Shown: positions 13,825 to 26,479 of the stretch, piece by piece
Position numbering within the stretch: the first letter of the stretch is position 1
How the letters are laid out: the number at the start of each line of letters is the position of its first letter
From: Phoronis australis
Taxonomy: Eukaryota; Phoronida; Phoronidae
NCBI GenBank assembly: GCA_002633005.1
Contig: NMRA01000020.1
Coordinates: forward strand, 1,402,816 to 1,464,815
Reading direction: 5' to 3'
DNA length: 62,000 nt
The notes under the pieces: generated by a model
The model's input: the letters and a program-made list of their open reading frames with translations, nothing else
Database searches by the model: none
What the model was told of the DNA's origin: nothing
Translations under genes and position numbers: made by a program

Positions 13825-14105
13825 GTCGCTTCTCGGAGCACTCCCGTTTTAGATTTTTTCTGCTAAACTGCTTATCTTGCAGTAGGAAGGATTTTCTGGA
13901 TTGCACCAGGTAGGGGTGCGCCCATAGAAGAGGTATGTATATCCGATGAAGGTGCTCAGCAGGGTGACTTTCATACGGATGCCTTTTATGTCAAAATTCC
14001 CTGCAAAAGATTTCACTGTTCATTTTACCTCCAATCACGAAATCTAGGTTTCCATTTGTGCTTTCAAAAAGTTTTGTGATCGTATACAATTATTATTCTA
14101 TTTTT

Positions 14106-15527
14106 ACTTGGCGGAATTCCCAGAATTCCGCCAAGTATGTTGGTCTGACATTAAGTTTTTTGTTTTGTTTTTTTTGTTCGCTCTCTACAGGTCGAAATTT
14201 GCACACAACATGTAGATCGGAAATCACTGGAACGCTATTGTTTTTGGTCATGATCGGATACAAAATGGCGGACGTGGCGGCCATTTTGTATCCGATTTCA
14301 CTGTCAAATACTCGTAGAGGCCGCATTTTTCGACCTACATGGCTGAAAATCGGTACGAATATACTAGAACGCATGTGCTAGAATTGTGCAGAAAATCGTT
14401 GACTTCTGGTTAAAGATGGTGGAAATATTGGACGTGGCGCATGCGCACCCCGAAATATGGCCAAAAACGTTTTCTCCTGTAGAGGGCGCAATTGCAAACC
14501 AATCACTTTCAAACTGGTCACGTGTTTGTTGAGTTTAATAAGCTTTTATAAAAAATTATTGAACCGGAAATCACTTTCAAGATGGCGGCTGTGGGGCATG
14601 TTCACACGGTTTCAATCGCTCTGGTGTCGCATTTTTTATGGGAAGAGCAAATGACGTGAATTTTTGCATGTGGTTTCCTTGAAGTATGGCCTTTCAAAAA
14701 GTGTGCAAGAGCGTATTTCTCAGACTTACCGTTTTCGAGTTATTTGACTTTGAATTTCAAAAAAAAAAACGGCAAATTTTCAATTTTCTCGAAAATTTTT
14801 TGGATTTTTGCCAAACTACCACTTTAGATAGAATTTTGGATGGGCTTTCAGAAGATATTTTCCATTTTGCGCTACGACGTCTACTTTTTGAATTATTCGA
14901 GATTTTCGGATACCGTTGTTCCTATGCAAGCGCGCAGGTGGCTGGCTTTGCCAGCACTGTCCTACTGTAAAGCATGGCTCGTCCGTCATGTTGCGCCATC
15001 TATTGTTCTTTATTGTAGTTGATTGTATGCTCTCTATTTGATTTCTTCGCTAGTCACATGAATGTTATCGTGTTTGACAAACTACTACTATAAATAGAGT
15101 TTTGAACGGGCTTTCAGATGATAATTTCCATTTTGCGCTACGACGTCTACTTTTTGAATTATTCGAGATTTTCGGATACCGTTGTTCCTTCGGTCACGTA
15201 TGCACGCAGCTGGCTGGCTTTCAGTTCACTTTGTTTTGGTTATGTCTGCACAAGTTAACAGAGAGTTGTGACCCCGACTGACCCAGGTAGCACTGTCGTA
15301 CTGTAGACTGGAATTCCAGGCGAAATACTATTGTAAACATAACTTTGCTCTGCAGACTGTCACATAGTGCCACCTATTTTGGATTGCGGGAACAAAGCAT
15401 GGCTCGTCCGTCATGTTGCGCTATCTATTGTTCTTTATTGTAGTTCATTATATGCTCTCATTTGATTTCTTCGCTAGTCACATGAATGATATCGTGTTCG
15501 TCGTCTTTTCGATTAATTCCGCCAAGT
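14106..15527. repeat. inverted-ended repeat element, long copy with internal duplication
   Basis: The left end is a perfect hairpin with 14-bp arms (ACTTGGCGGAATTC at 14106-14119 and its complement at 14123-14136). The right end AATTCCGCCAAGT is at 15515-15527. Inside, a 17-bp-arm hairpin spans 14253-14296 and includes AAAATGGCGG. NRF1-type GCGCATGCGC lies at 14437-14446 and YY1-type AAGATGGCGGC at 14579-14589. An internal direct duplication pairs 14827-15076 with 15093-15500, the second copy carrying about 190 extra bases (15208-15396). The ORFs here follow the repeat and match no known transposase. Confidence 0.6.
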
Positions 15528-15620
15528 GTCGCTCCTCCGAGCGCTCTCGTTTGTGGTTATCCGTTGGTTGTTGTAAACCTGCTTTTTAGTCAATTTTCTC
15601 AAAAACTGCTAAATAGACCA

Positions 15621-15855
15621 TGGGCTCATTCCAAGAAAACTGACTTAGCTAAGTCAAATCTTAAATTAAAGTCAATTTTAAGATAAAACTTCAATTTGTC
15701 TTATTTAAGTCCGTTCCAAGAAAGTGATATTAATTTTTTGACTTAAGTTTTTGACTTAAGCTTCATCTTAAGTGTGTCTAACTTACTGGATGAGAGGTTT
15801 CAAAGTTTGGAGGTTGAGACAAATCTTAGACTTAAGTCCAAATGGAACGGGCTTC
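15621..15855. repeat. small inverted-ended element (MITE-like)
   Basis: TGGGCTCATTCCAAG near 15621 and the complement-like AATGGAACGGGCTTC at 15841-15855 form imperfect inverted ends. A third related box is internal at about 15706. The interior is dense in GACTTAAG/CTTAAGTC inverted words and could fold on itself. No coding content. The end match is only partial, so boundaries are approximate. Confidence 0.4.
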
Positions 15856-15859
15856 ATTA

Positions 15860-17620
15860 TGAAATTTTGTAGAGCTATATGGTGGGAATGGAATGGCTGA
15901 CGTGGCAGATGTGTTCTTATCAATCTGGTTGAATACGATAACAAGTTTGGGCTAATCTGACCACTGCTGTGCCCCCTAAAGGCAATTTTAAGTTTTTATG
16001 TTACTTTGTTGACTTTTGTATCTTGGTGTGCTGTGATGTATTTTCATGAAAGATGAGAAGAGGTTTCAAGAATGCCTTCCCAAAAAATTACGAAAAAAAT
16101 TAAAACTGATTAATTTGATTTTTCGTATTTTTCATGCTTCAGTCACTATGCCATCTGGTGATGTGATGTCATAAGCATAACTCGCTAGAACACTGAGCAG
16201 GTATGCATTAATTGGGTGAGAGTACCTCTTGAAAACGCAAGACTTCATGAGGTAGCACCATGTACTACAAGGTAAACCTGTGGTCATATTCTGTAGCTTC
16301 CTTGTCAGATTCTTCTCTTTATGCAATTCAGCCCAGGTCTACACTTTTTATAGGAGGGATTCCAAGAATTGAGTTGCAACATTGCTGTCTCATTTAGAAA
16401 AACCTGATCCAAGATGACAATTAATGTCAGTCACACAAGGAAATACCATTTTAGTTTCCTTCACACATTTCTGTTGTGTGACAAAGGAATGCCTTATTCT
16501 AAAGCATTAGTCATAAGATTCTGTTTTATGGTAAAGTAAAAGACTTTGGTCTGAAATAGAATATTAAAAGTCGACACCATCAAAAATCCACTTGGTGCCT
16601 GTATAGCGAGCCACTAGATTTAACAACATAGTCATATAATATATTAAATTTACTTTGCCCAAAATTCAAGAAATTTCTCTCTGCTTGTCATACTTGGGCA
16701 GACAGCTTGACTGACAGTTAAAGTGTATCATTACACGAAACATTTTGTTTCATGACACACCAGATGACTTCGGATGTTTATTAATATTCATTAAGAAATT
16801 TTATTGACTTCTTATTCAGTAATGATTGCAGTAACCTAATGAAGAGAAACTCGGAGGTGTTTTTGTGATTTTTACGCCGTAACCATATAGAAGATGATGA
16901 TGATGGATTAGGATGGAGTTGCTTATGAAGACTCGTGTTACCAGTCCTATGTCCGATCGCATGGACGAAAATAGCTTGTCGTTTTATTTATAGCGTGTGG
17001 ATGACAAAAGAGTTTTTTAAAACCTACGCACCAGTGCACCATCCAGACTGTTACTGTGTAGCACAAATTTTATGACTTGCATGTAAACACTCATCCCTGA
17101 CTAAGACTGTGCTCAGGTAGGGTCAAGTATAGACAAGGACAGGTGATTAGCCACCGTGCTTTAGTGTGGCTTACAAGTGAATTGTGTTGTTGTAATAGAT
17201 GGCCGATTTGGTCAGTCTTGCTATCTTTTGAATGTTATCACCTGGTGATTCTGGGCTCATAGAGTCTACTTACATCTGTCTGGTCCTCCACTTCTCTATA
17301 ATGTAAATTATGTCGACAATTAATTCTGCCCCTTTCATTGTTAGGTTTAGTTGGAAGACATACCAACAGATTACTCTGTCTAGAAGTCAAGCTCATGAAT
17401 TAATCATTAATAGCAGCTAAAGCTTCTTACCTCTGATACTTTTGACACCATGTTCAGGGCGACCTATTAGCAAGTAAACTCTTGAAAATACGTGTAGAAA
17501 AAGTAGAACACAGGTAGAAAATTGACTTCGCTCTTTTTTGTCCTCAGTGTTTATGAGCCCAAATCCGGGACCGCCAGTGACAAATATACCGTCACTTGTA
17601 TTTCGAGTGGGAATTTTCAC
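15860..17620. other. no gene recognised
   Basis: AT-rich DNA without recognisable exons on either strand and without clear repeat ends. It would be intron or 3' flank of the putative minus-strand exons at 17621-18155 if those are real. Confidence 0.5.
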
Positions 17621-18155
17621 CTGTGTTGAGTGCTGATGTTGCAAAATGTTTCTCTGAAATTGTGGCGATGAGAAGGAATATTCAGAGATGTCATGTATTG
17701 TGTCATTATTAAATATAACTTTATGGCTATCTGCTCTCTTCGTTTCCATAGCAAATAAGTTGTCTAGCATAGGTTTCATCATCCTTAAATGTTTTGTTGG
17801 TCCATTTCAGACCCACTTGGTAGGGACGGAGGAATGGACATCAACCATTTTGGTCACATGCCGCGGAAAGGTAATTATTTTCTTACCTGAAGTGTTGATA
17901 CTTTCCGTACTTGCTTTGGTTCATGCCCATGTTCTGCTGAACACCCACTCTCCAATTTTCAAAATGTGCGTCTGCCTGTATACGATCGTTGATAACGAAT
18001 TCTTCAAGGCGCCTCACGCCTCTGTGGTTGAATTCACGAACACAAGTTGTGAAAAGAATTAAATCCTCACCCAAGTTCCTCAGTTCGATAGGTAATTTGA
18101 CAGTTAGCTGTTTCATTCCTATGCTAACAACGGGCTTTAACCACCGACTCGATTT
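17621..18155 (-). CDS. two putative minus-strand exons of an unidentified protein
   Basis: Reading the minus strand, 18155 to 17887 is open for 89 codons after a possible acceptor (GATAACAG) and ends at a good donor (GTAAGA). It encodes a globular-looking sequence (MKQLTVKLPIELRNLGEDL, then FTTCVREFNHRGVRRLEEF). A second open segment, 17784 to 17621, follows a weak acceptor (CATTTAAG), joins in phase (AG plus G), and reaches a donor-like CACAG/GTGAAA; it begins MMKPMLDNLFAMETKRADSH. The balanced hydrophobic and charged composition and matching phase are the support. I cannot name the family, and neither a start nor a stop exon is placed. It could be part of an intact gene or a decayed copy. 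Confidence 0.3.
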
Positions 18156-19884
18156 CTGTTATCCATTTCTTGGTTTCCTACAAGTGTCCCGACAGGCGGC
18201 GTGTGAAACAGTGAACTGTTGACCTAGTTCTGTGTAGGTCAGCAGTTGGTCCCACCTCTCGGCTGGAGACTGTAACAAGAATTAATGTTTTAACGATAAT
18301 TAAGTTAATTGCGCATTACAAATTCAGTTGACATTGCAAGTGAATGTTAAAATAGCTAACATGGTTAAGGCATGTATAGGTTATCTTAACCAAAAACAAG
18401 TTTTCATTGAATAATTTAATGAAGACCTTAAGATTTTCACTTGTCCCAGTTTAATCATTTTTTTCTCGGCTTCGGGGAATCGACTTAATTTGATCTTAGG
18501 AACAAGACATCGTGAAAACAGCTCGGTGGATGTCGCTGAAACTTTCTAAACTTGATATTTATTCATCCATCAATCTAAAAAACGCTGTTAGGATTTTCGA
18601 TATAAAGGCCTAGTTTTACATAATGTAGCAAAGATGGGTATAACTGCTATTTTTTACAAAAATACCTTACGTTTTGAAATTTGATGAGTCCTATAAACCA
18701 AGCTAAGAGACTATTTGAAAATACCTAACAGCGTAACAGGTAACTGGTGAAGTTTTCATTTAAAAAGGTTTCATTAAAATGGACCGAGGCGTTATTTTGC
18801 TATGACTACCTTTCTTAAAAATGAAATTTTGACTTAAAAAAGTGTTAATGTAATAACAAGTAATAATAATGGCATACAAATATAAAATATATTTTTATTT
18901 TTTTCATGTTGACTAGTGACCATTTTCACTTTGGTGCTGTTAACCCTTGCCGAGTGCCCTGTGTAAGGAGATCCAATCTGGTGTCTTGGTGCTGCCTAGT
19001 ACAAGTCACCACATCCCAAAATTCCACAGAACCTCTTCTTCCATACCCACAATGCCATAAACCAGTAAAATAGTGTCCTGTTGTTGTACAGTTCTGCCTC
19101 CGTGTATTCATGACAGACGTGACTGTTCTATGTTCATAGGCATCCAAATACGCCACGGAAATTATGATAAACTTTATTCAGTGTTGTTTTATTAGGCATT
19201 ACATGTCAAGCATTACATGACACACGAAGTACCTGAGGACTGGACTTGATTTGCAGACCGCGGCTGCCTGCTCATGTTTTATTCGTTCCCAGAGCTACTG
19301 AAGCCTTTTTGATGAATTGTTCCACCAAACCAAACGTTAAATCAGGTACTAACAGCAAATTGGAAGCAGTGCTTTGCCTGGCTTTCGTGTATCACGTGAA
19401 TATTAATATAATTTGATGTTTTTGTGGATGCGAGTCACGTCTGCTTGTTGACCATGTTGGTTTATGCTAATAGGATGCATTCATTAAAAAGCATTGAATT
19501 TCTTTAATAACATTTTAAGTATGAAATGGAGACCCAGCAAGCTATCTATTATATCAAGAGCACCGGCCCTCTATTTAGTTTTTTAGGTGTTCAATTTTTT
19601 CTCGTTGTCGGTTTTTTCACGGATGCAAAGGGAGGGTGGCCTGTTTTGTACTGGTCTTGGTGACGTCAGTCCGTCAGCTTAACGGCCTGGGTGACGTCAG
19701 TCCGTCGGTTTAATTTCACTCCCTCCAGCTTCCGTGGTGTATAATACTTTTTCGGGCCTGTCGCTGCCAAAATTAATAATATCGTTAAAAACTGAACTTT
19801 TCCTTGAGTAAACTTAATTATTTACCGGTATTTGAAAAATTGGCGTTCTTCCGTTATTTTGCTGCTAAAATTGTGGGCTCTTCA
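18156..19884. other. no firm gene; possible CRE pair
   Basis: A minus-strand open frame at 18926-19156 looks mildly protein-like but ends in a stop and has no recognisable domain. Two TGACGTCA palindromes occur at 19661-19668 and 19692-19699 within a short 31-bp-spaced direct repeat (GTGACGTCAGTCCGTC). This is regulatory-looking but unproven. Otherwise AT-rich DNA. Confidence 0.4.
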
Positions 19885-20753
19885 TTAAATTTAGCATGTG
19901 TATTTATATGATGTTGACAACAGACGACGACGACTTTCGGATGGATCGGACTACTGTGGCGCCTCCTAGTGGCAGTTTTTTGTGCCCATGGCATTATCTC
20001 TTAGAGTATTTGCAGGATCTTTACTAAATTTAGCAAGTGTATTTATATGATGTTGACAATGGAAGACCACGACTTTCGGACAGATCTGACTACCAGTGTG
20101 CCCCCCTGTGGCAATTCTAGTTTTACATTTATCTCTGTATCTTCCAAGGATCTTAACAGATTTTCATAAATTTTGGAATATAGGAATCAGTTAGTGAGAT
20201 GAGGCTATCCTGTTTTTTGGATGGAATCGAGGTATTTTGCGCTACCTGGTGGCCATATCTGCTGTCTTTGAGTTCACCCTCTCTCAACCAAACCATTCTA
20301 AGGATGAGTTTGAAAATTGGCGTATATGTTCTCAGTGTGAAGAAGACAGGTGACGATTACGACTTTGACTACTGTTGCGCCTCCTAGCTTTGTTTTGTTT
20401 TGCGCCCATAGCTTTATCTCTTAAACCCATTGCAGGACCTTTGTTCGATTTAATAAGTGTATGTATATGAAGCTAACAACAGACGACGACTTTTATACGG
20501 ATCCAATGAACGCTTTGCCCCTAGTGGCAATTTCATTTTTTGCCGTTTTCTTTTGTTTCTCTGAAGTTCTTTGACAGATTTTTATGAAATTTGGCAAATA
20601 GCTTTCTAAAGCGATGACATGTTTCTGTTTTCGGATGGATTTGACGTTTTTCGCCATCTAGTGGCCATTTTATGATACAAATAAACAGCAATAGAACCAC
20701 CCTGTTTGCGGTGCATTCGTGGGTGCATTTCAATGCTCTGCGTTGCCCTTGCT
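19885..20753. repeat. higher-order monomer-array element, copy 1
   Basis: This is the shortest of three copies of one element family (others at 23838-26080 and 34976-36695). The body is a run of diverged monomers of about 145 bp. Each has the pattern CTAGTGG-type box, T-run, a TATCTCCTAAACC-like line, then GATGGATC/GACTACTG. Three monomer types make a higher-order unit of about 440 bp. The tail (about 20665-20753: AAATAAACAGCAATAG, TGCATTCGTGGG, CTCTGCGTTGC) is shared with the other copies. The palindromic head seen in the other two is absent. No protein is encoded. Confidence 0.75.
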
Positions 20754-23700
20754 ACAATTTTTTGTATTTAAATACCAGCAAACCCAATTTGCTGCGAAGC
20801 TGTCATCATCTCCCGAGAGATATCGCAAATGGCGTGTGCACGTGTCACGACGGCGATAGACTTTCTTTGTTATAAAAGACGGAGAATTATGCAAAAATGC
20901 CATTTATTGGATTGTTTTTTCGCTTAAACCTTTGCAAGGGCAAGGCGAGTGCTTTTTGATTCGCAAAGATTCTGCATGCACACCACCGGTCGTTAGCTGT
21001 ACTTATTTTGATATAAGTTTCACGACAAGGTGACAAGCTGAGCTACCCGGGTTTTGTGAAATTGCATTGTCTAACGGAGCTCAGGACACGGCTACCTACC
21101 TGTAAGTTGACGATTAAGTCTTCATATAGCTAGCTGGCTTTCTATCTTAGTATGTACATTTATAATGTGACTTTTGCAAATACATTGTATACTTTTTATA
21201 CTTCCATATTTTGCACGTTAAAGAATAGCTGATTACCGTACATTATGTTACGGCAGGGTCAAATGTTCTGGAAAGAAAAAAATATTTTTACGGCCTGGGG
21301 AAAGAATCCCGCAGCCGCACACCCTGCCTAAATCTGACAGAAATTCTGATTGAAGTTTAAAATAAAACAGTCTCTTCAAGAAATATTCCTGTCTTTTTCG
21401 ATGAACATTATGTTCACTTGAAGGTGTAATTATTTCCCCTCGGCATTTCCCATACACTAGCTGTTTAAGCACGGATAACGGCTAGTTATTTTTATAATCC
21501 TTGCTGCTCACAGAATCTTATGTGCACAAAAACATTATGCCCAGATGTTCATAATCACATGGTTGTTTTTTCACGCAGTTCATCGTATTTTCCACACACT
21601 TAATTTCTTGATCACAGAACCTGTAAAATCTGTATCCTTATCCCTTTAAAATACTAAGGAGTGCCTTCGAGTTTTCATTTAAGGCCCTTTTGCCCGAAAA
21701 TGATGACTCCTTCATTTTTGACACTGGAGTTTCCAGACTAAGGTTTTGAAAGACAATACCAGACAGAATAAAGAAAATGAATTGGCATGCTTGTGGAAAT
21801 TATGGAATTTTTTGAAAAATTTTGTTTTTTTAGAAAATGCAGTCACATGATTACAAACACCTGACCTTTCCTTCAGGTGATTCAGTGATTATCAAAGGTT
21901 TTCAAAATATGTAGTTTTATACAGCTACGATTAATGCCAAAAAGTCATTGTTGAAGAAGGTGGACATTTTGTTCTCCAATGAAGTCACTAGGTGGCAGTT
22001 CACGTTCCCCTTTTCCTCTGCTTCAAGCTTAAACCAGTTGTTGGGTTTTTCCATTTTTGTTATTTTGATGTAGAAGTTGTTTTCATTTTCTGCTGCTTTA
22101 AATATATTTCTTCACAGCTCATCACATCTGGAATACGCATCAACACTTGCAAGGGCCCTGCTGTCTGGATAATGTATATGTCTATTAGAAACTATTTTTA
22201 TCTTATCCTGTTCAGGATACCTTTGAAAAATAGGAATATTTTAATTGCAAACTGTAGAAGCTCTAGTCTTGATGGACATAGATTTCTATTTTTCAATAAA
22301 GTTGTTTGTTGCATGACCTGAACAAAATTGTTTAATAGTGGTGTTACATAGTTTACAGTAGCATTGTGGTTTTAATGTTGCCTTTTAACTTCACTTTCTC
22401 ACTCCATAAAATCCCACCACACTAGGACACACCGTGGTAGATAAGTGAAATTTTATTTCTTTCATATGAGATAAGGAGCAACAAATAAATGATTTATCAC
22501 TTCAAGTTGTACCTCATGGTCACTATCTTACGATAAGTTGAGAACTTGTGAGCAATCACAATGTGAGATGTCTTTGAAAAATGAAAAATATCAATTTTCA
22601 CTAATATTTTTGTCTGAAGTAGATGAGACTAATGTATTTGGCTGGCCCTGTAACTTTGTTTGCAGAATGTGCATTTTTGTTTCCCAAAATGTTTCTGAGT
22701 TTTGAAACTTGCTGATATTAATTTATAAAAGTATTTCGCCTCTTGATGTACAATTCCTGGAATATCCTGCTTGCACGTTCTCAGAAGAGCATATTGGTTT
22801 TCTTCAAAGAGTGTAAGAATCTTCTGATTGCCTCAGTGCACTCGTCCTCATTTTGCAAGGCTAACTGGAACGAATTTTGTGTGCATTGCAGCCTGTCCTC
22901 ATTAGTAAGCTTTCTTTTGGCATACTGAGTTGGTGAACTGGCGCTGCTAATTTCCTGCTTGCCAGTCCAAGGCTGTTTGGTTGATCGATCAGGCTTGGCA
23001 TTAAGACATCCAGCGTATTCCTCCTCGATATGTCAAATGCATTGAACTCCTGCAATGCTTGAGGAGGTCAGAGTTAAAAATACTTTAAATCAATACTCAG
23101 TTGAAGCACAGGCTTGCTTAGCATCTTACCGTTTGCGGTTAATTTATTAGTAACCATTTAATATATCTCCCCTGCTGTGGCAAATTTTATTTATAAATTG
23201 ATTTGATTAATGGTTGTTTGTAAGGCCAGAGAAGTATCAAGTTCTGGAATGATGGTAATTCTAGAACTGTGCGTATCATGCAATGTTTCTCACTAGAGGG
23301 CAGTGACTGAGGTTCTTCCTGCTGAAAGAAAATCACATTCATCTGTTAGTGATTGCTTGTGGCCCGTAATAGATATTAATGATTTTAATGGAGGACTTGC
23401 CTTTGTAGGGTGCTTTCAAATACAGTGATTTTGGAGATTGATTCGTGGTTATGTTCAGTGCTCGGTTTACTTGTATGTTTGGCTTGCATTGTGCCGTAGG
23501 TGGACTTATGGGGTGGGGGGTGGGAGGGGAGGGGGTTGGGGTCCAAAAAATAAAGCAGCAAAAGTGTGTGGAAATATTGAGTTTTGCAAGATTTTACAAT
23601 GTGTGGAGTTTTAGTTTGCGCGTGTGTGTGGGGCTCAGACCTGATTTCAAGTGTCTGATTCAGACAACCGGCACAATCGTAATGGTAACTATGACTAATT

Positions 23701-23837
23701 AATGCCGCTCCCAGTCAATATGCATGTGATATCCCAGGTGACTGGCAGTAGCGTTGCGCACTACCACTCCCATTCCATCGACTGCTGCATTGTGCAATGC
23801 AAAAAATTACTTCATTTTTATGTGCCCAAACTTTTTT
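20754..23837. other. no gene recognised
   Basis: About 3.1 kb of AT-rich DNA. A G-rich stretch lies at about 23510-23540. The open frames are random-looking and I see no convincing exon. Confidence 0.5.
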
Positions 23838-26080
23838 ATGCGCCCACATATTTATATGTGGTCGCATATTGCTGTCATCTCTGTCTGTCCGGGCGTCCAT
23901 TGTCCAGCGTCTGCAGCTGTATCTCCTAAATCCCTCACAGGATCTTGATGAGATTTGGCAGTTTTGTTCCTATGAAGCTCATAACAGATGACTACGAATT
24001 TCGGACCTCTCCAACTACCAGTGTGCTCCCTAGTGGCAATTATAGTTTTTTACGCTTACCTCTGTATCTTCCGAAGTCCTCAATGTATTTTCATATAATT
24101 TGGCATATAGGCATCTATTGGTGAGGTGAAACCATCCTCTCATTTTCGGATGGATTCGACATAGTTTGCACCACCTAGTGGCCATTTTTACTGTTTTTCG
24201 AGTCTTGTTTTTTGGCGTCCACTCCTCTGTCAACCAAACCGTTCTAAGGATGATTGTGAAAATTGGCATATATATTCTTACCATCAAGAGCATGGCTGAC
24301 GATGATTTTCCAATGACTTCGGCTTCTGTGGCGCCTCCTAGTGGTAGTTTTTTTTTTTTGCACCCTTGGCTGTATCTCCTGAACCGTTTGCAGGATCTTT
24401 ACTAAACTTACCAAGTGCATTTATATGATTTTTACAACAGACAGTGGCGTGTTTTGCATAGATCGGAACTACCAGTGTGCTCCCTCGTGGTAATTTTAGT
24501 TTTTTACGTTTACCTTTGTACATTCAGAGGTCCTCAACCTATTTACATAAAATTTGGAATATAGGCATCTATTGGTGAGATGTCGCTATCCTCCCGTTTT
24601 CGGATGCATTCTAGGTATTTTGTGCCACCTAGTGGCCATTTTTACTGTTTTGGAGTCTGTTTTCTGGCATCCACTCCTCTGTCAACGAAACTGCTTTAAG
24701 GATGATTTTGAAAATTGGCATCACTTTTCTTAATATGAAAAGGATGGCTGACAATTTTGCTACAACTTCAACTACTGTGGCGCCTCCTAGAGGATTTTTT
24801 TGTGACCATGGCTGTATCTCCTAAATCGTTTGCAGGATTTTTTACTAAATTTAGCTAGTGTATTTATATGATGTTGACAACGGACGACAGTGACTTTCAC
24901 ATGGATCTGACTACCGATGTGCTGCGTAGTGACAATTTTAATTTTCTATGTTTACTTCTGTATATTCAAAGATCTTCAACAGTTTTTTATAAAATTTGGA
25001 GTCTTTGAATCTATCGGTGAGATGACGCTTCATCCTCTCGTTTTCAGATGGAATCGAGGTATGTTGCACCATCTACTGGCCATTTTTGCTCTTTTCGAAT
25101 GTTTTTCGAGTCCACCTCTCTATCAACCAAACCATTCTAAGGATGATTTTTAAAGTTGGCATTCTCTGTGTGAAGAGGATGGTTGACAATGGCAACTTCG
25201 ACTACTGTGGGGTCTCCTAGTAGTAGTTTTGTTTTGTGTTGCGCACATAGCTGTATCTCCTAAACCCTCTGCAGGTTCTTTATAAAATTTAGTGAGTGTA
25301 TTTATATGAAGCTAACAACCGACAATGACGACTTTCACGCGGATCCAACGAATGCTGTGCTGCCTAGTGACAATTTCATTTTTTTCCATTTTCCTTTGTT
25401 TCTCTGAAGTTTCTTAACAGATTTTTATGAAATTCGATAAATAGCTTTCTAAAGCCATAACACTTTCCTGTTTTCGGATGGATTTGACGTTTTGGAATGA
25501 CATTGATTGGACATTTTTGCACCATCTAGTGGCCATTTTATGAAGCAAACAACCCTAGAACAGGGCTTGGAATTTTCCGCGGAAACGCGGATTTCCGCTT
25601 TTTTCAAATGTTCTGTCCGCACATTTTATTATATTTCCGTGTAAAAAAAATCGGATTAGATATAAAATTTCCGCGCAAATTCCTCTTACCGCGGCGTTGC
25701 AGACGACGTTCACCTCGAAAAGCGGAAGTTGCTCTTTATGTTTCGGAGGAACGTAAATTGTCAACATTGCCGGGGCACCTGGGATTGCGTGGTGGGATTT
25801 TCAATGGCGTCTTGTGTTATTGTAAATCGCGGCGACAAATACTACGGCTCTGCAGCCAAAAATTGTGGATTGGGAGTGGACGGACGAGGTAAAAGGACGC
25901 AGATGCGTGCTATTGATGTCGGGGAAAAGTTCATATGGACCATTTCAAGGCTGGGTAGCGCGCATGATTTGGGCCGTAAAAGTTTCCACGTTTTCTGTCA
26001 TTGGTCATTCCAAGCCCTGCTAGAAGCATCCCGTTTGCGGTGCATTCGTGGGCGTATTTCAATACTCTGCATAGCTCTTG
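23838..26080. repeat. higher-order monomer-array element, copy 2, with nested insertion
   Basis: It opens with a hairpin at 23838-23867 (ATGCG, CCACATA, TTTA loop, TATGTGG, CGCAT), then a CT/GTCC-rich head, then about 11 diverged monomers of about 145 bp in the repeating A-B-C order. Homologous monomers recur every 440-455 bp (for example the ACTACC-AGTGTGCT box near 24006, 24461 and 24906). The shared tail is split by an insertion at 25561-26019 and resumes at 26020 (CGTTTGCGGTGCATTCGTGG) to about 26080. The design, a hairpin head with a tandem core and unique tail, resembles non-autonomous Helitron/Helentron-type elements with internal satellites. That assignment is inference. Confidence 0.75.
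25561..26019. mobile_element. nested hAT-like non-autonomous DNA transposon (459 bp)
   Basis: Perfect 12-bp inverted ends CAGGGCTTGGAA (25561-25572) and TTCCAAGCCCTG (26008-26019) bound the insertion. The host sequence CTAGAA is duplicated on both sides (25555-25560 and 26020-26025). Removing the insertion restores the tail of the host repeat as seen in its sister copies. CAGGG...CCCTG ends are typical of hAT elements, which usually make 8-bp duplications; here I see 6 bp, so the superfamily is tentative. The open frames inside show no transposase, so it is a MITE-scale element. Confidence 0.75.
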
Positions 26081-26418
26081 TTCAAAGTAAACGGAAGTTG
26101 AGTGACAAAGAAACAGAAGCTACTGGTAAGATGTAAAATTTAATCGAAGCCCGAGTGTTTCATTAAGAAAATCGTAAGTCTCTCTTTGTCAAGCATTAAA
26201 ATCAAGATGATTTGCAAAGCAAGTGCATGGTTACTGCCAACACGAAAAATGGATTTGGTCTGTTGTGGACAACTGAAGACTGTTTTAAACACGACTTCTG
26301 CTACGAACTGGTTGCACAAAATATAAAGCGTGCAATAAACATTACGGAGAGAAGCAAGTTTGCGCGCTAACGCTGAGAAAACGAGTCTCTTAGCACGGTG
26401 TTGTAGTTGGAAGCATTG

Positions 26419-26472
26419 TGGCGCAATGGAAGAGTACGCACGCTCTGATCAATAGGTTGTGAGTTTGAATCC
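26419..26472 (+). repeat. tRNA-derived (SINE-like) promoter remnant
   Basis: TGGCGCAATGG (26419-26429) fits the RNA polymerase III A-box pattern TRGYNNANNGG exactly. AGTTTGAATCC (26462-26472) differs from a B box by about two bases. Their spacing suits a tRNA. I cannot fold a complete cloverleaf with a paired acceptor stem, so a decayed tRNA or SINE head is more likely than a working tRNA gene. Confidence 0.3.
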
Positions 26473-26479
26473 TTGCAAT

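Noticed and set aside
25608-26136. 94- and 135-codon open frames as a transposase gene
   Set aside because: They overlap a 459-bp element and its flanks, lack DDE or hAT dimerisation motifs, and cross the element's right end.
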